Position numbers and translations under genes: made by a program. The notes beneath the pieces are model-generated. The model was not told the DNA's origin, did no database searches, and was given only the letters and a program-made list of their open reading frames with translations. DNA of 64,000 nucleotides, from the NCBI RefSeq assembly GCF_030264295.1, contig NZ_CP127173.1, forward strand, positions 5,463,501 to 5,527,500. The letters are read 5' to 3'. This document shows positions 39,773-49,776 of the stretch, in pieces. Source of the DNA: Amycolatopsis nalaikhensis (GTDB lineage Bacteria > Actinomycetota > Actinomycetes > Mycobacteriales > Pseudonocardiaceae). Within the stretch, counting starts at the first letter, position 1, and each line of letters opens with the position of its first letter.

Positions 39773-41245
39773 ATGGGAACCCACACGCCGGGGCGTCGCG
39801 GCCTCGGCAGCAGGCGGCTCGGTGCCGCGCAGATCGTCTTTTTCGTCGTGGCGGCGGCAGGTCCGCTGTACGCGATCGCGGGCGGGGTTTCGGCGACGTA
39901 CGCGGTGACGGGCAGCATCGGCGTGCCGTTGTCGTTCGTGCTGCTGGCTCCCGTGCTCGCGTTGTTCGCCGTCGGCTACGCCGCGATGAGCCGGCACGTC
40001 ACCAACGCGGGCGCGTTCTACCCCTATGTGGCGCACGGGATCGGGCGGTCGGCCGGGGCCGGCGTCGCTTACGTGACCGTGCTCGCCTACAGCTCCATCC
40101 AGGTCGGCGTCTACGGCCTGTTCGGGCTGTCCCTCTCGACGTGGCTGGACGCGGTGTTCGGGCTGAGCGTGCCGTGGTGGCTCGCCGCGCTGCTGATGGT
40201 GCTCGTCGTCGGGGCGGGCGGGGTGCTGCGGATCGACCTCAACGCGAAGGTGCTCGGGGTCGCGCTGGGGCTCGAGGTCGCGGTGCTCGTGGTCGTGGAC
40301 GTCGCGATGTTCAGCCACCCGGACGGGGGAAGCGTTTCCCTGGTCCCGCTCTCGCCGTCGAGCCTCTTCACCGCGGGTGTCGGCGCCGTTTTCGCTTTCT
40401 CCATCGCGGTTTTCACCGGGTTCGAGGGCGCGGCGACCTACGGCGAGGAGTGCCGCGACCCGCGCCGGACGGTCGGCCGCGCGACCTACATCGCGATCGG
40501 CCTGACGGCGGTGCTGTACATCGCCTCGTCGCTCGGGATGGCGGTCGCGACCGGTCCGGACCACGTCGTCGAGCGCGCCGCCGCCGAGGGACCCGGGCTG
40601 CTGTTCGGCCTCGGCGGGCAGTACGTCGGCACGGCGTTCGCGGACACGGCGTACGTGCTCTTCCTGACCAGCCAGTGCGCCGCGCTGCTGAGCTTCCACA
40701 ACGCCGTCGCGCGGTACTTCTTCGCGCTCGGCCGGGAAGGGCTGCTGCCGGAGGGGTTCAGCCGCACGAGCAAGCGCACCGGTGCCCCGATCGGCGGGTC
40801 GCTGGTCCAGACCACGATCGCGTTCGTCGTCGTCGCGGTGTTCGCGCTGGTCGGCCGCGACCCGTTCACCGACCTGTTCACCTGGACCGGGGTCACCGCC
40901 TCGACCGGCGTCACGATCATCATGGTCGCCGTTTCGCTGTCGGTGCTCGGGTTCTTCGCCCGCCGGCCCGGCCGGGAGACGTGGTGGCGGCGGCGCGGCG
41001 CACCCGCGCTCGCGGCGGTGACGCTGACCGCGGTCCTGGTGCTGATCATCGTCAACTTCGACGTCCTGCTCGGCCCGGCCGGCGCGATCCCGGCGTTGCG
41101 CTGGGGCCTGCCGGGGCTCCTTCTGCTGGCCGGTCTCGTGGGCTTCTTCCGCGGCGAGGCGTTGCGCACCCGCCAGCCGGACGTCTACGCGGGCATCGGC
41201 GGGCCGCTGCGCGAGGACGACGAGCCGGTCCTGGACCCTCGGTGA
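39773..41245 (+). CDS. APC-superfamily amino acid permease
   Basis: This is a 490-residue polytopic protein with about 12 hydrophobic segments. The start LGAAQIVFFVVAAAGPLYAIAGG and AAMSRHVTNAGAFYPYVAHG are standard for APC permeases; the central TGFEGAATYGEECRDPRRT matches the conserved FxGFExxxxxxEExxxP loop. The substrate is an amino acid or amine, not further defined. GGGGGAAGG precedes the ATG. The stop overlaps the next gene by four bases, giving an operon of permease, acetyltransferase and alpha-hydroxyacid oxidase. Confidence 0.88.
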   Translation: MGTHTPGRRGLGSRRLGAAQIVFFVVAAAGPLYAIAGGVSATYAVTGSIGVPLSFVLLAPVLALFAVGYAAMSRHVTNAGAFYPYVAHGIGRSAGAGVAYVTVLAYSSIQVGVYGLFGLSLSTWLDAVFGLSVPWWLAALLMVLVVGAGGVLRIDLNAKVLGVALGLEVAVLVVVDVAMFSHPDGGSVSLVPLSPSSLFTAGVGAVFAFSIAVFTGFEGAATYGEECRDPRRTVGRATYIAIGLTAVLYIASSLGMAVATGPDHVVERAAAEGPGLLFGLGGQYVGTAFADTAYVLFLTSQCAALLSFHNAVARYFFALGREGLLPEGFSRTSKRTGAPIGGSLVQTTIAFVVVAVFALVGRDPFTDLFTWTGVTASTGVTIIMVAVSLSVLGFFARRPGRETWWRRRGAPALAAVTLTAVLVLIIVNFDVLLGPAGAIPALRWGLPGLLLLAGLVGFFRGEALRTRQPDVYAGIGGPLREDDEPVLDPR

Positions 41246-41850
41246 GCGACGTCCGCGCCGCCGCACCGTCCGAACTGGACACCGTGGTGGGTGTCCTCGT
41301 CGCCGCGTTCCAGGACGACCCGGTGAGCCGCTGGGTGTTCCCGGACGACGAGCGCCGCCGCGCCACCGCCCACCCGGCGTTCTTCCGCGCCATCGCCGAA
41401 GCGGCGTTCGCGGCCGGGTTCGTCGACGTGACCACCGACCACTCGGCGGCGATCCTGTGGCTGCCCGGCGGCGACGATGGCGACGACGCCCCGATCGCCG
41501 GGCTGGACGCGGGCGAGCACGGCAGGCTGGCCACCCTGCTCGGCATGATGGCCGAGCGCGAGCCGCCCGGGCCGCTGTGGCACGCGCAGTTCATCGGGGT
41601 CCTCCCCGCGCGGCAGCGCCGGGGCGTCGGCGCGCGGCTGCTGCGGCACGGCCTCGCGCGGGCCGACGGCGAGGGCGTGCCCACCTACCTGGAGGCCAGC
41701 TCGCCGGACAGCGTCCGGCTCTACCGGCGGCTCGGGTTCGGCGACCACGGGCCCGCGTTCGCGCCGCCGGGCGGGCCGCCGATGCGGCCGATGCGGCGTC
41801 CCGTTACCGACGAGTACAGTGCCCCCTCGAAGGCGAGGAGGAAGCCGTGA
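41242..41850 (+). CDS. GNAT-family N-acetyltransferase
   Basis: This is a 202-residue GNAT protein: FIGVLPARQRRGVGARLLRHGL is the acetyl-CoA site, followed by TYLEASSPDSVRLYRRLGF. The acceptor is unknown. GTG start overlaps the permease stop and its TGA overlaps the following GTG (GTGA each time). In this setting it may acetylate the imported amine or amino acid, but that is inference. Confidence 0.85.
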   Translation: MSDVRAAAPSELDTVVGVLVAAFQDDPVSRWVFPDDERRRATAHPAFFRAIAEAAFAAGFVDVTTDHSAAILWLPGGDDGDDAPIAGLDAGEHGRLATLLGMMAEREPPGPLWHAQFIGVLPARQRRGVGARLLRHGLARADGEGVPTYLEASSPDSVRLYRRLGFGDHGPAFAPPGGPPMRPMRRPVTDEYSAPSKARRKP

Positions 41851-43010
41851 CCGAACGCTTCGGCAGCTACCAGAACGAGCTCTACCTGCAAGGACTCGGT
41901 GGTCAGCTGCCGCCGTGCTCGACCGACGCGACGAAGCTCGAGGCGTCGGCCCGCGAGGTCATGGCGCCCGGCCCGTTCTCCTACGTCGCGGGCGCGGCGG
42001 GCTCCGGCGCGACCGCCCGCGCCAACCGCGAGGCGTTCGACCGCTGGCGCGTCGTGCCGCGGATGCTCACCGGCGCGACCGACCGCGACCTTTCGACGAC
42101 GGTGCTCGGCACCCGCCTGCCCGCGCCGGTGGCCGTAGCGCCCGTCGGCGTCCAGTCGATCGTGCACCCGGACGCGGAGTCCGCGACCGCACGGGCCGCG
42201 GCTTCGGTCGGCCTGCCGTTCATCCTGTCCACGGCGTCGTCGACCGGCATCGAGGACGTCGCCGCGGCCAACGGCGACGGCCCGCGCTGGTTCCAGCTGT
42301 ACTGGCCCGGCGACGCGGACGTCTGCGCGAGCCTGCTGGCGCGGGCGAAGAACGCGGGCTACACGGCGCTGGTCGTCACGCTGGACACGTGGACGCTGGC
42401 CTGGCGACCGTCCGATCTCGACCAGGCGTACCTGCCGTTCCTCAACGGCGAAGGGCTCGCGGTGCCGTTCACCGACCCGGTGTTCCGCGCCCAGCTGCAG
42501 AAGACGCCGGAGGAGGACCGCGGGACGGCCATCCTGACCTGGATCGGGATGATCACCGGCACCGACCGGACGTGGGACCAGCTGCCGTTCCTGCGCGAGC
42601 ACTGGGACGGCCCGATCGTGCTCAAGGGCATCCAGCACGTGGCGGACGCGCGCCGCGCGGCCGAGGCGGGCATGGACGGCATCATCGTGTCGAACCACGG
42701 CGGCCGCCAGGTCGACGGCGCGATCGGCGCGCTGGAGGCCCTGCCCGGCATCGTCTCGGCGGTCGGCGACCGCGTGGAGGTGCTGTTCGACTCCGGCATC
42801 CGGACCGGCGCGGACGTGCTCAAGGCGGTCGCGCTGGGCGCGCGGGCGGTCCTGGTGGGACGCCCGTGGGTGTACGGCCTGGCGCACGCGGGCGAGGACG
42901 GCGTCCGCCACGTGCTGCGGAGCCTGCTGGCTGACTTCGACCTGACGATGGGGTTGTCCGGGCACCGCACGCTCGCCGACCTGGGTCCGGACTCGCTCCA
43001 GCGGACGTGA
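41847..43010 (+). CDS. FMN-dependent alpha-hydroxyacid oxidase (lactate monooxygenase-like)
   Basis: This is a 387-residue FMN TIM barrel. Residues VAVAPVGVQSI form the first FMN-binding strand; GIIVSNHGGRQVDGA contains the catalytic His and Arg, and DSGIRTGADVLKA plus LVGRPWVYGLA close the phosphate site. It oxidises L-lactate or a related 2-hydroxyacid. The insertion with FTDPVFRAQLQKTPEED resembles lactate 2-monooxygenase rather than LldD. GTG start with a strong GAGGAGGAA ribosome-binding site, overlapping the acetyltransferase stop. Confidence 0.9.
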   Translation: MTERFGSYQNELYLQGLGGQLPPCSTDATKLEASAREVMAPGPFSYVAGAAGSGATARANREAFDRWRVVPRMLTGATDRDLSTTVLGTRLPAPVAVAPVGVQSIVHPDAESATARAAASVGLPFILSTASSTGIEDVAAANGDGPRWFQLYWPGDADVCASLLARAKNAGYTALVVTLDTWTLAWRPSDLDQAYLPFLNGEGLAVPFTDPVFRAQLQKTPEEDRGTAILTWIGMITGTDRTWDQLPFLREHWDGPIVLKGIQHVADARRAAEAGMDGIIVSNHGGRQVDGAIGALEALPGIVSAVGDRVEVLFDSGIRTGADVLKAVALGARAVLVGRPWVYGLAHAGEDGVRHVLRSLLADFDLTMGLSGHRTLADLGPDSLQRT

Positions 43011-43126
43011 GGTAACGAATCGGGAAATCCCGGGACAGCCCGGGAGCCGCCCGCTACTGTACGAGTCCCATCGCGGGCCGTCGGGGGCGGCCTGCTCCTC
43101 ATTCTCTTTCCCGTTGGGGGTTTCCC

Positions 43127-43393
43127 ATGTCTTCGATCATGACGCGGATCGGCATCCTCTTCGCCGTCCTCGGCTTCGGCTCGCTCATCCTCGAGCAGTT
43201 CGACTACGAGTTCCGGCTGATCGCCTGGGCGAGCGACATGCAGCCGTTCTTCGGCATCATCCTCGGCGTCGTCGGCCTCGCGCTGGTCGGCGGCGCGGCG
43301 GCGATGAACCGCGCGAAGCCGGCGCCGCAGCCGCAGGTCGCCCAGCAGCCGCCCGCGCCGCAGCAGCAGTACCCGAACCAGCCCCAGGGCTGA
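43127..43393 (+). CDS. Small two-helix membrane protein
   Basis: This 88-residue protein has two hydrophobic segments (about residues 7-22 and 42-60) and a Pro/Gln-rich C-terminal tail ending YPNQPQG. The domain between carries charged residues (EQFDYEFR). It is not recognised beyond membrane location. A GGGGG tract precedes the ATG. It is followed by a family A repeat. Confidence 0.7.
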   Translation: MSSIMTRIGILFAVLGFGSLILEQFDYEFRLIAWASDMQPFFGIILGVVGLALVGGAAAMNRAKPAPQPQVAQQPPAPQQQYPNQPQG

Positions 43394-43421
43394 CCCGGTA
43401 GCGCCCCAACGCTGATCCCGG

Positions 43422-43517
43422 CCCGAGCGCCCCAAGGCGGCCTTCGGTGCGTCAGACGCAACCAAGGCCGCCTTCGGTGCGTGAGACGCAACCAAGGCCA
43501 CATTGGGGCGCTCGGGG
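43422..43517. repeat. Cloverleaf-like intergenic repeat, family A (copy 3)
   Basis: Outer ends cccgagcgccccaa and ttggggcgctcggg are perfect reverse complements; inside are two tgcgtSagacgcaacc hairpin units around aaggccgcctt. It lies between the small membrane protein gene and hrpA. Confidence 0.9.
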
Positions 43518-43596
43518 CCGGTCCGGGTGGGGCCGGTCACGCGGCGGGGATATTCGGAAGCCCGGGTCGTCACGCACGGCTATCCTTGGTCCGAGT

Positions 43597-46500
43597 ATGT
43601 CCACGCCATCCCCCCTCGAAGCGCTGCGTGCGCGCCTGCCCGAGCTGATGCCGCGCGACCGGCAGCGGCTGCGCCGGCGGCTCGAAGGTGCCCGCAAGGC
43701 CCGCAACCGCGACGCCGTCCTGCAGCAGATCGCCGCCGACGTCGACGCCGCCGAGCTGCGTGTCCAGTCGCGGCGCGAGAGCGTGCCCAAGATCGAATAT
43801 CCCGAAGAGCTGCCGGTCAGCAAGCTCAAGGACGAGATCGCCGCGGCCATCGAGAAGCACCAGGTCGTCATCGTCGCGGGGGAGACCGGCTCCGGCAAGA
43901 CCACCCAGCTGCCGAAGATCTGCCTCGAGCTGGGCCGCGGCGTCCTCGGCCAGATCGGGCACACGCAGCCGCGGCGGCTGGCCGCCCGTACCGTCGCCGA
44001 CCGGATCGCCAGCGAGCTCAAGACCGAGCTCGGCGAGACCGTCGGCTACAAGGTGCGGTTCACCGACCAGTCCGGGCAGGACACGCTGGTCAAGCTGATG
44101 ACCGACGGCATCCTGCTGGCCGAGATCCAGACCGACCGGTCGCTGCGCCAGTACGACACGCTCATCATCGACGAGGCCCACGAGCGCAGCCTCAACATCG
44201 ACTTCATCCTCGGCTACCTCAAGCAGCTGCTGCCGCGCCGCCCGGACCTCAAGGTCATCATCACCTCGGCGACCATCGACCCGGAGCGCTTCTCGAAGCA
44301 CTTCGACGACGCGCCGATCGTCGAGGTCTCCGGCCGGACGTACCCGGTCGAGGTCCGCTACCGGCCGCTCGTCGACCCCGACGCGCCCGAAGAAGACGAG
44401 CGGGACCAGACGCAGGGCATCCTCGACGCCGTCGAGGAGCTGTGCGCCGAGGGCCCGGGCGACATCCTGGTGTTCCTCTCCGGCGAGCGCGAGATCCGCG
44501 ACACCGCGGACGCGCTCAACCGCGCGAACCTGCGCAACACCGAAGTCCTGCCGCTGTACGCGCGGCTGTCGGCGGCCGACCAGCACCGGGTGTTCCAGTC
44601 GCACACCGGGCGCCGGGTCGTGCTCGCGACCAACGTCGCCGAGACGTCGCTGACCGTGCCGGGCATCAAGTACGTCGTCGACCCGGGCACCGCGCGGATC
44701 TCGCGCTACAGCCACCGCACGAAGGTGCAGCGGCTGCCGATCGAGCCGGTGTCGCAGGCCTCGGCGAACCAGCGCAAGGGCCGCTGCGGCCGCACGTCCG
44801 ACGGCATCTGCGTCCGGCTCTATTCCGAAGAGGACTTCGAGAGCCGGCCCGAGTTCACCGACCCGGAGATCCTGCGGACCAACCTCGCGTCGGTCATCCT
44901 GCAGATGACGTCGCTGGGCCTCGGCGACATCGCGGCGTTCCCGTTCGTCGAGCCGCCGGACCGCCGCCAGGTCGCCGACGGCATCGGGCTGCTGCAGGAG
45001 CTGGGCGCGTTCGCCAGCTCGAACGCCGACCGCGAGCTGACCGACATCGGCCGCAAGCTCGCGCAGCTGCCGGTCGACCCGCGGATGGGCCGGATGGTGC
45101 TGGAGGCCGCGAAGAACGGCTGCGTCCGCGAGGTCATGATCATCGCGGCCGCACTGTCCATTCAGGACCCGCGCGAGCGCCCGGCGGAGAAGCAGCAGGC
45201 GGCCGACGCCCAGCACGCGCGGTTCGCCGACCCGACGTCGGACTTCCTGGCCTACCTGAACCTCTGGGAGTACGTCTCGGAGCAGCAGAAAGCGTTGTCG
45301 GGCAACCAGTTCCGCCGCATGTGCCGCACCGAGTACCTGAACTACCTGCGCCTGCGCGAGTGGCAGGACATCTTCAGCCAGCTGCGCCAGCTGGCCAAGC
45401 CGCTCGGCATCGCGCTGAACACGACCCCGGCCGACCCGCAGCGCGTGCACACCTCCCTGATCGCCGGGCTGCTCTCGCACATCGGGCTCAAGGACCCGGC
45501 GAAGGGCGACTACCTGGGCGCGCGCGGGGCCCGCTTCGGCGTGTTCCCCGGGTCGGCGCTGTTCAAGAAGCAGCCGCGGTTCGTGATGTCGGCCGAGCTG
45601 GTCGAGACGTCGCGGCTGTGGGCGCGGGTGAACGCCCGGATCGAGCCGGAGTGGGTCGAGCCGCTCGCGCAGCACGTCGTCAAGCGGAACTACTCCGAGC
45701 CGCACTGGGAACGCAAGCAGGGCGCGGTGATCGCGACCGAGCGGGTGACGCTCTACGGCGTCCCGCTGGTCGCCGACCGCCGCGTCAACTACGGCCGGAT
45801 CGACCCGGAGCTGTCGCGGGCGATGTTCATCCGGCACGCGCTCGTCGAGGGCGACTGGCAGACGCGCCACCACTTCTTCGCGGAGAACCGGGCGCTGCTG
45901 GAGGAGGTCGAGGACCTCGAGAACCGGGCGCGGCGGCGCGACATCCTGGTCGACGACCAGACGCTGTACGAGTTCTACGACGCGCGGGTGCCCGCGGACG
46001 TCGTTTCGGTGCGCCACTTCGACAGCTGGTGGAAGAAGGCTCGGCACACCGACCCGGACCTGCTCTCGTTCGAGAAGTCCATGCTCATCAACGAGAACGC
46101 GGGCGGCGTGCGGGAGTCCGACTACCCGGACTCGTGGACGCAGGGCACCCAGGTCTTCAAGCTGACCTACCAGTTCGAGCCGGGCGCGGACGCCGACGGC
46201 GTCACCGTGCACGTCCCGCTGCCGGTGCTGAACCAGGTGACGCCGGACGGCTTCGACTGGCAGGTGCCGGGCCTGCGCGAGGAGCTGGTGACGCAGCTGA
46301 TCAAGTCGCTGCCGAAGGCGTTGCGGCGCAACTTCGTCCCGGCTCCGGACACCGCGAAGTACGTCCTTTCGCGAGTGTCCCCTTCGGACGGTCCGCTGCT
46401 CGAGGTGCTCGGCCGCGAGCTGCGTGCCCTGCGCGGGGTCACGGTGCCGTACGCGGACTGGGACCTCGCTTCGGTGCCGGAGCACCTGAAGATGACGTTC

Positions 46501-47472
46501 CGCGTGGTCGACGAGCGCGGCAAGAAGGTGGCCGAGGGCAAGGACGTCGAGGGGCTGCAGCGGCGCCTGGCCCCGAAGGTCCGCGCGACGATCTCCAAGG
46601 CGGCCAACACGCTCGAGAAGGCCGGGCTGACCAAGCCGTCGTTCGGTTCGCTGCCGAAGGTGTTCGAGTCGACGCAGCGCGGGCACGACGTCAAGGCGTA
46701 CCCGGCGCTGGTCGACGAAGGCGCGTCGGTCGCGGTGCGGATGCTGGACACGCCGGGGCAGCAGGAGCACGCGATGTGGGCGGGCACGCGGCGGATGCTG
46801 CGGCTCAACCTGAACTCGCCGATGAAGTTCATCACGCGGTCGCTGTCGAACTCGTCGAAGCTGGTGCTCAACCGCAACCCGCACGGCAGCGTGGCGGCGC
46901 TGCTCGAGGACTGCGTCGACTGCGCGGTGGACGCCCTGATGACGGCGGCGGGCGGTCCGGCCTGGGACGAGGCGGGCTTCGCGGCGCTGCTGGAGAAGGT
47001 CCGGGCCGGCCTGCACCCGGAGGTGCTGGAAGTCCTGACGCAGGTGGAGAAGATCCTCCGCGCGGCGAACGACGTGGAGGTCGCGCTGTCGAGCGCGCGG
47101 GGGCCCGCGGAGTCCCTTTCGGACATTCGCGCGCAGCTTTCCGGCTTGGTGTACGCGGGTTTCGTGACGGCGACGGGTGCTTTGCGGTTGCGGCACGTGG
47201 TGCGCTACCTGCAGGGGATTTCGCGCCGGTTGGAGAAGCTGCCTTCGGAGCCGACGCGGGATCTCCAGCGGACGGCGGACATCGCCTGGATCACCGGGGA
47301 GTACCGGGAGGCGCTGGCTTCGCTCCCGCCGGGGACTTCGTCACCGGCGTTGAACGAGGTGCGGTGGATGATCGAAGAGCTGCGGGTGTCGTTCTTCGCG
47401 CAGACGCTGGGAACGGCCCATCCCGTGTCGCTGAAACGGATCACGAAGGCCATCGACGACGCACTGGCGTGA
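43597..47472 (+). CDS. hrpA: ATP-dependent RNA helicase HrpA
   Basis: This is a 1291-residue DEAH-box helicase of normal HrpA length. Motif I is GETGSGKTT (95-103), motif II DEAH (192-195), motif III SAT (in ITSATID), motif VI QRKGRCGR. HA2/OB-fold segments follow, and the last 550 residues form the DUF3418 C-terminal region specific to HrpA. HrpA unwinds mRNA and helps rescue or split collided ribosomes in E. coli. It stands alone here, with the following gene 103 bp away. Confidence 0.95.
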   Translation: MSTPSPLEALRARLPELMPRDRQRLRRRLEGARKARNRDAVLQQIAADVDAAELRVQSRRESVPKIEYPEELPVSKLKDEIAAAIEKHQVVIVAGETGSGKTTQLPKICLELGRGVLGQIGHTQPRRLAARTVADRIASELKTELGETVGYKVRFTDQSGQDTLVKLMTDGILLAEIQTDRSLRQYDTLIIDEAHERSLNIDFILGYLKQLLPRRPDLKVIITSATIDPERFSKHFDDAPIVEVSGRTYPVEVRYRPLVDPDAPEEDERDQTQGILDAVEELCAEGPGDILVFLSGEREIRDTADALNRANLRNTEVLPLYARLSAADQHRVFQSHTGRRVVLATNVAETSLTVPGIKYVVDPGTARISRYSHRTKVQRLPIEPVSQASANQRKGRCGRTSDGICVRLYSEEDFESRPEFTDPEILRTNLASVILQMTSLGLGDIAAFPFVEPPDRRQVADGIGLLQELGAFASSNADRELTDIGRKLAQLPVDPRMGRMVLEAAKNGCVREVMIIAAALSIQDPRERPAEKQQAADAQHARFADPTSDFLAYLNLWEYVSEQQKALSGNQFRRMCRTEYLNYLRLREWQDIFSQLRQLAKPLGIALNTTPADPQRVHTSLIAGLLSHIGLKDPAKGDYLGARGARFGVFPGSALFKKQPRFVMSAELVETSRLWARVNARIEPEWVEPLAQHVVKRNYSEPHWERKQGAVIATERVTLYGVPLVADRRVNYGRIDPELSRAMFIRHALVEGDWQTRHHFFAENRALLEEVEDLENRARRRDILVDDQTLYEFYDARVPADVVSVRHFDSWWKKARHTDPDLLSFEKSMLINENAGGVRESDYPDSWTQGTQVFKLTYQFEPGADADGVTVHVPLPVLNQVTPDGFDWQVPGLREELVTQLIKSLPKALRRNFVPAPDTAKYVLSRVSPSDGPLLEVLGRELRALRGVTVPYADWDLASVPEHLKMTFRVVDERGKKVAEGKDVEGLQRRLAPKVRATISKAANTLEKAGLTKPSFGSLPKVFESTQRGHDVKAYPALVDEGASVAVRMLDTPGQQEHAMWAGTRRMLRLNLNSPMKFITRSLSNSSKLVLNRNPHGSVAALLEDCVDCAVDALMTAAGGPAWDEAGFAALLEKVRAGLHPEVLEVLTQVEKILRAANDVEVALSSARGPAESLSDIRAQLSGLVYAGFVTATGALRLRHVVRYLQGISRRLEKLPSEPTRDLQRTADIAWITGEYREALASLPPGTSSPALNEVRWMIEELRVSFFAQTLGTAHPVSLKRITKAIDDALA

Positions 47473-47575
47473 GGTCCGCCGGGTATGTCCGGCTCGGAAC
47501 TTCCGGCGGTTGACCGCAGGCGTACGGGCGTCAAGCCTGGGGCGGTTGAAGACCCCTCCGGGAAAGGACCTTCCG

Positions 47576-49354
47576 ATGTCCTTGGGTGTTTCCTCCGCTA
47601 AGCGAAGAATCGCCATCACCTTCACCGCGCTCCTCCTGCCCCTCTCCATCGTCCTGGCGCCCGCGGCGCAGGCCGCCACCGGTGGCTCGCCGCTGCCGGC
47701 GGATCCCCGGCCCGGCAAGCACAAGATCGCCGCGGCCGCCGAAGAGCCGCGGCACGACGTGCCGAACCCGCTGCTCAAGGAGCGGTTCGCCGAGGAGGAA
47801 GAGGAGGACGGCGACGACCCCGCGCTGTCCGCGCTCTGCCAGAGCTACCTCGGCCGGCCGAACCCGTACCGGCCGCTCGCGCCGGACACCGACGTCATCG
47901 ACGGCGACACGATCGTGCCCACCGGCAGCCAGGCCGGCTGCAGCACGGCCCAGAACGAAACGACCATCGCCGTCAATCCGGAGAATCCGAACAACATCGT
48001 CGCCGGGGCGAACGACTACCGGCTCTACAACACCCGCGAGGCGCGCAACGACTCCGGCGGGTTCGCCTACACGTCGTTCGACGGCGGCCGCACCTGGGCG
48101 AACGTCCAGCTGCCGCACCTCGACTACCCGGCGGGCGCGGCGGCTCCACTGTCCTACATGGACGCCGCGGGCGACCCGGCCATCGCGTTCGGCCCGCACA
48201 ACACGGTCTACTACGCGACGCTGGTGTTCAGCCGCGCGGAGGTGCCGGATGGGCAGCAGCTGGCGAGCGGGATCGCGGTGTCGGTGTCCCACGACGGCGG
48301 GCGCACCTTCGGCGACCCGGCGGTGCTGCACCTCGACGGCGTGACCCCGGCGGGCACGCCGGCCCCGGCGTACATCTTCAACGACAAGGAGTGGATCGCC
48401 GCCGACCCGGTGTCCGGCGACGTCTACGTGACGTGGACGCAGTTCACGTACAACGCCGAGGGCGAGTTCCTCGAGTCGCCGATCGTGCTGTCGAAGTCCG
48501 GCGACTTCGGCCGGACGTGGTCGCGGATGCGCCGGATTTCGCCGTCGCTGACCGGTTTCCACGGCGGGATCACGCCGTACGGCAGTGGTTCGAACCCGGT
48601 GGTGACCCGCGACGGGACGCTCCAGGTGGCGTACGAGACGTCGGTGTGCGCGACGGCGGCGTGCGACCGGCCGTCGGACCACGACGCGGTGGTCGTGGCG
48701 ACGTCGCGAGACGGCGGCCGGACGTTCCGGCACACGGAGGTCGCGCTCGACTTCGACTTCCCGGTGGACGAAGACGTCGCGAACAACGCGCTGACCGGCG
48801 AGAACTTCCGGGTCAACAGCTTCCCGCAGCTCGCGTACGACCGCGTGACGGACAAGCTGTGGGTGACGTGGGCGGACGACCGCAACGGAACGTACCGCGA
48901 CGGCGAGTCGGTGAAGACGAACGGCGACGCGTTCCTGAGCGGCTTCGACGGCCGGAGCTGGTCTCGTCCGGCGAAGATCGGCACGGGCGCCGACGAGGTG
49001 TTCCCGGCGGTCGCGGCACTGGCGGGCCGGGTGGCGGTCACGTTCTACACGCGCGCGTACGACGCGGGCGGGATCGGCCTCGACTACGCGTACGCGACGG
49101 GCTGGGGCAGCGGCGTGGCATCGGCCCCGATCCGCCGGATCACAACGCAGACGGCGAACCCCCAGGTCCAGTTCGTGTCGACGGGAGCGGTGACGGGAAA
49201 GGAGCTGCAGGGGGTGTTCATCGGCGACTACACGGCCGCGGCGATCGGCGCGGACTTCCGCCTGCACCCGTGCTGGACCGACTTCCGCGGCAACCCGGGA
49301 CGGACGCTGCCGAACCAGGATGTCGGGACGCGGACGTTGCCGATGTTCCCGTGA
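47576..49354 (+). CDS. Secreted BNR/Asp-box (sialidase-fold) propeller protein
   Basis: This is a 592-residue protein with a Sec signal peptide (cleavage after about residue 34, AQAA). An acidic linker (FAEEEEEDGDD) precedes a beta-propeller with four Asp-boxes: TSFDGGRTW, VSHDGGRTF, KSGDFGRTW and TSRDGGRTF. The catalytic Arg triad, Tyr and Glu of true sialidases could not be confirmed, so it may bind glycans without cleaving them. GGAAAGGA lies before the ATG. Confidence 0.8.
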   Translation: MSLGVSSAKRRIAITFTALLLPLSIVLAPAAQAATGGSPLPADPRPGKHKIAAAAEEPRHDVPNPLLKERFAEEEEEDGDDPALSALCQSYLGRPNPYRPLAPDTDVIDGDTIVPTGSQAGCSTAQNETTIAVNPENPNNIVAGANDYRLYNTREARNDSGGFAYTSFDGGRTWANVQLPHLDYPAGAAAPLSYMDAAGDPAIAFGPHNTVYYATLVFSRAEVPDGQQLASGIAVSVSHDGGRTFGDPAVLHLDGVTPAGTPAPAYIFNDKEWIAADPVSGDVYVTWTQFTYNAEGEFLESPIVLSKSGDFGRTWSRMRRISPSLTGFHGGITPYGSGSNPVVTRDGTLQVAYETSVCATAACDRPSDHDAVVVATSRDGGRTFRHTEVALDFDFPVDEDVANNALTGENFRVNSFPQLAYDRVTDKLWVTWADDRNGTYRDGESVKTNGDAFLSGFDGRSWSRPAKIGTGADEVFPAVAALAGRVAVTFYTRAYDAGGIGLDYAYATGWGSGVASAPIRRITTQTANPQVQFVSTGAVTGKELQGVFIGDYTAAAIGADFRLHPCWTDFRGNPGRTLPNQDVGTRTLPMFP

Positions 49355-49776
49355 TGTGAGGTGCCGCGTCGGCTGTTCCCGTGGGGAGCGGCCGACGCGG
49401 CGCACCGCTCGGCGTCCGAACGTGGCTTCCGCGCCGATCGTCGCTACTTGGCGATAAGTGCCACGCTGGGCACGCACGCGGAGAGTATCCCGGCGAAGGC
49501 AGAGGACGGGCCCTCTTCAGCTTCGCCACTTGCGCTGCCGGAAATGGCAGCCGAGCAGCATGTCGTACGCGTTTACGTCCGGGTCGATGGACGGCAATAA
49601 CCACAACCAGATCACCGCGGCCAAGCGCAGGTAGCCCAAGGCTGGCCGACGAACGGCCGAGCACCTCATGGGGGTACGCCTTTCACCGGCTGCGATCTCC
49701 GTTGCGCCGAACGGATGTCCTCCATGTGGTTCGTGATCGGTGGAGCTTCACGTGTGACTGGAGAGCCGACGCGGCC
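49355..49776. other. Non-coding stretch between convergent genes
   Basis: Apart from a hairpin at 49363-49401 nothing was recognised in these 422 bases. Short open frames exist but lack ribosome-binding sites and family features. Codon-like G+C periodicity is weak, so decayed sequence is possible. Confidence 0.6.
49363..49401 (+). terminator. Hairpin after the BNR-protein gene
   Basis: Arms gccgcgtcggc and gccgacgcggc pair perfectly across a 17-base loop, nine bases after the stop codon. A rho-independent role is likely though no T-tract follows. Confidence 0.55.

Noticed and set aside
49361..49600. Short open frame in the gap after the BNR-protein gene
   Set aside because: It has no ribosome-binding site, overlaps the predicted terminator and shows no recognisable composition or domain.
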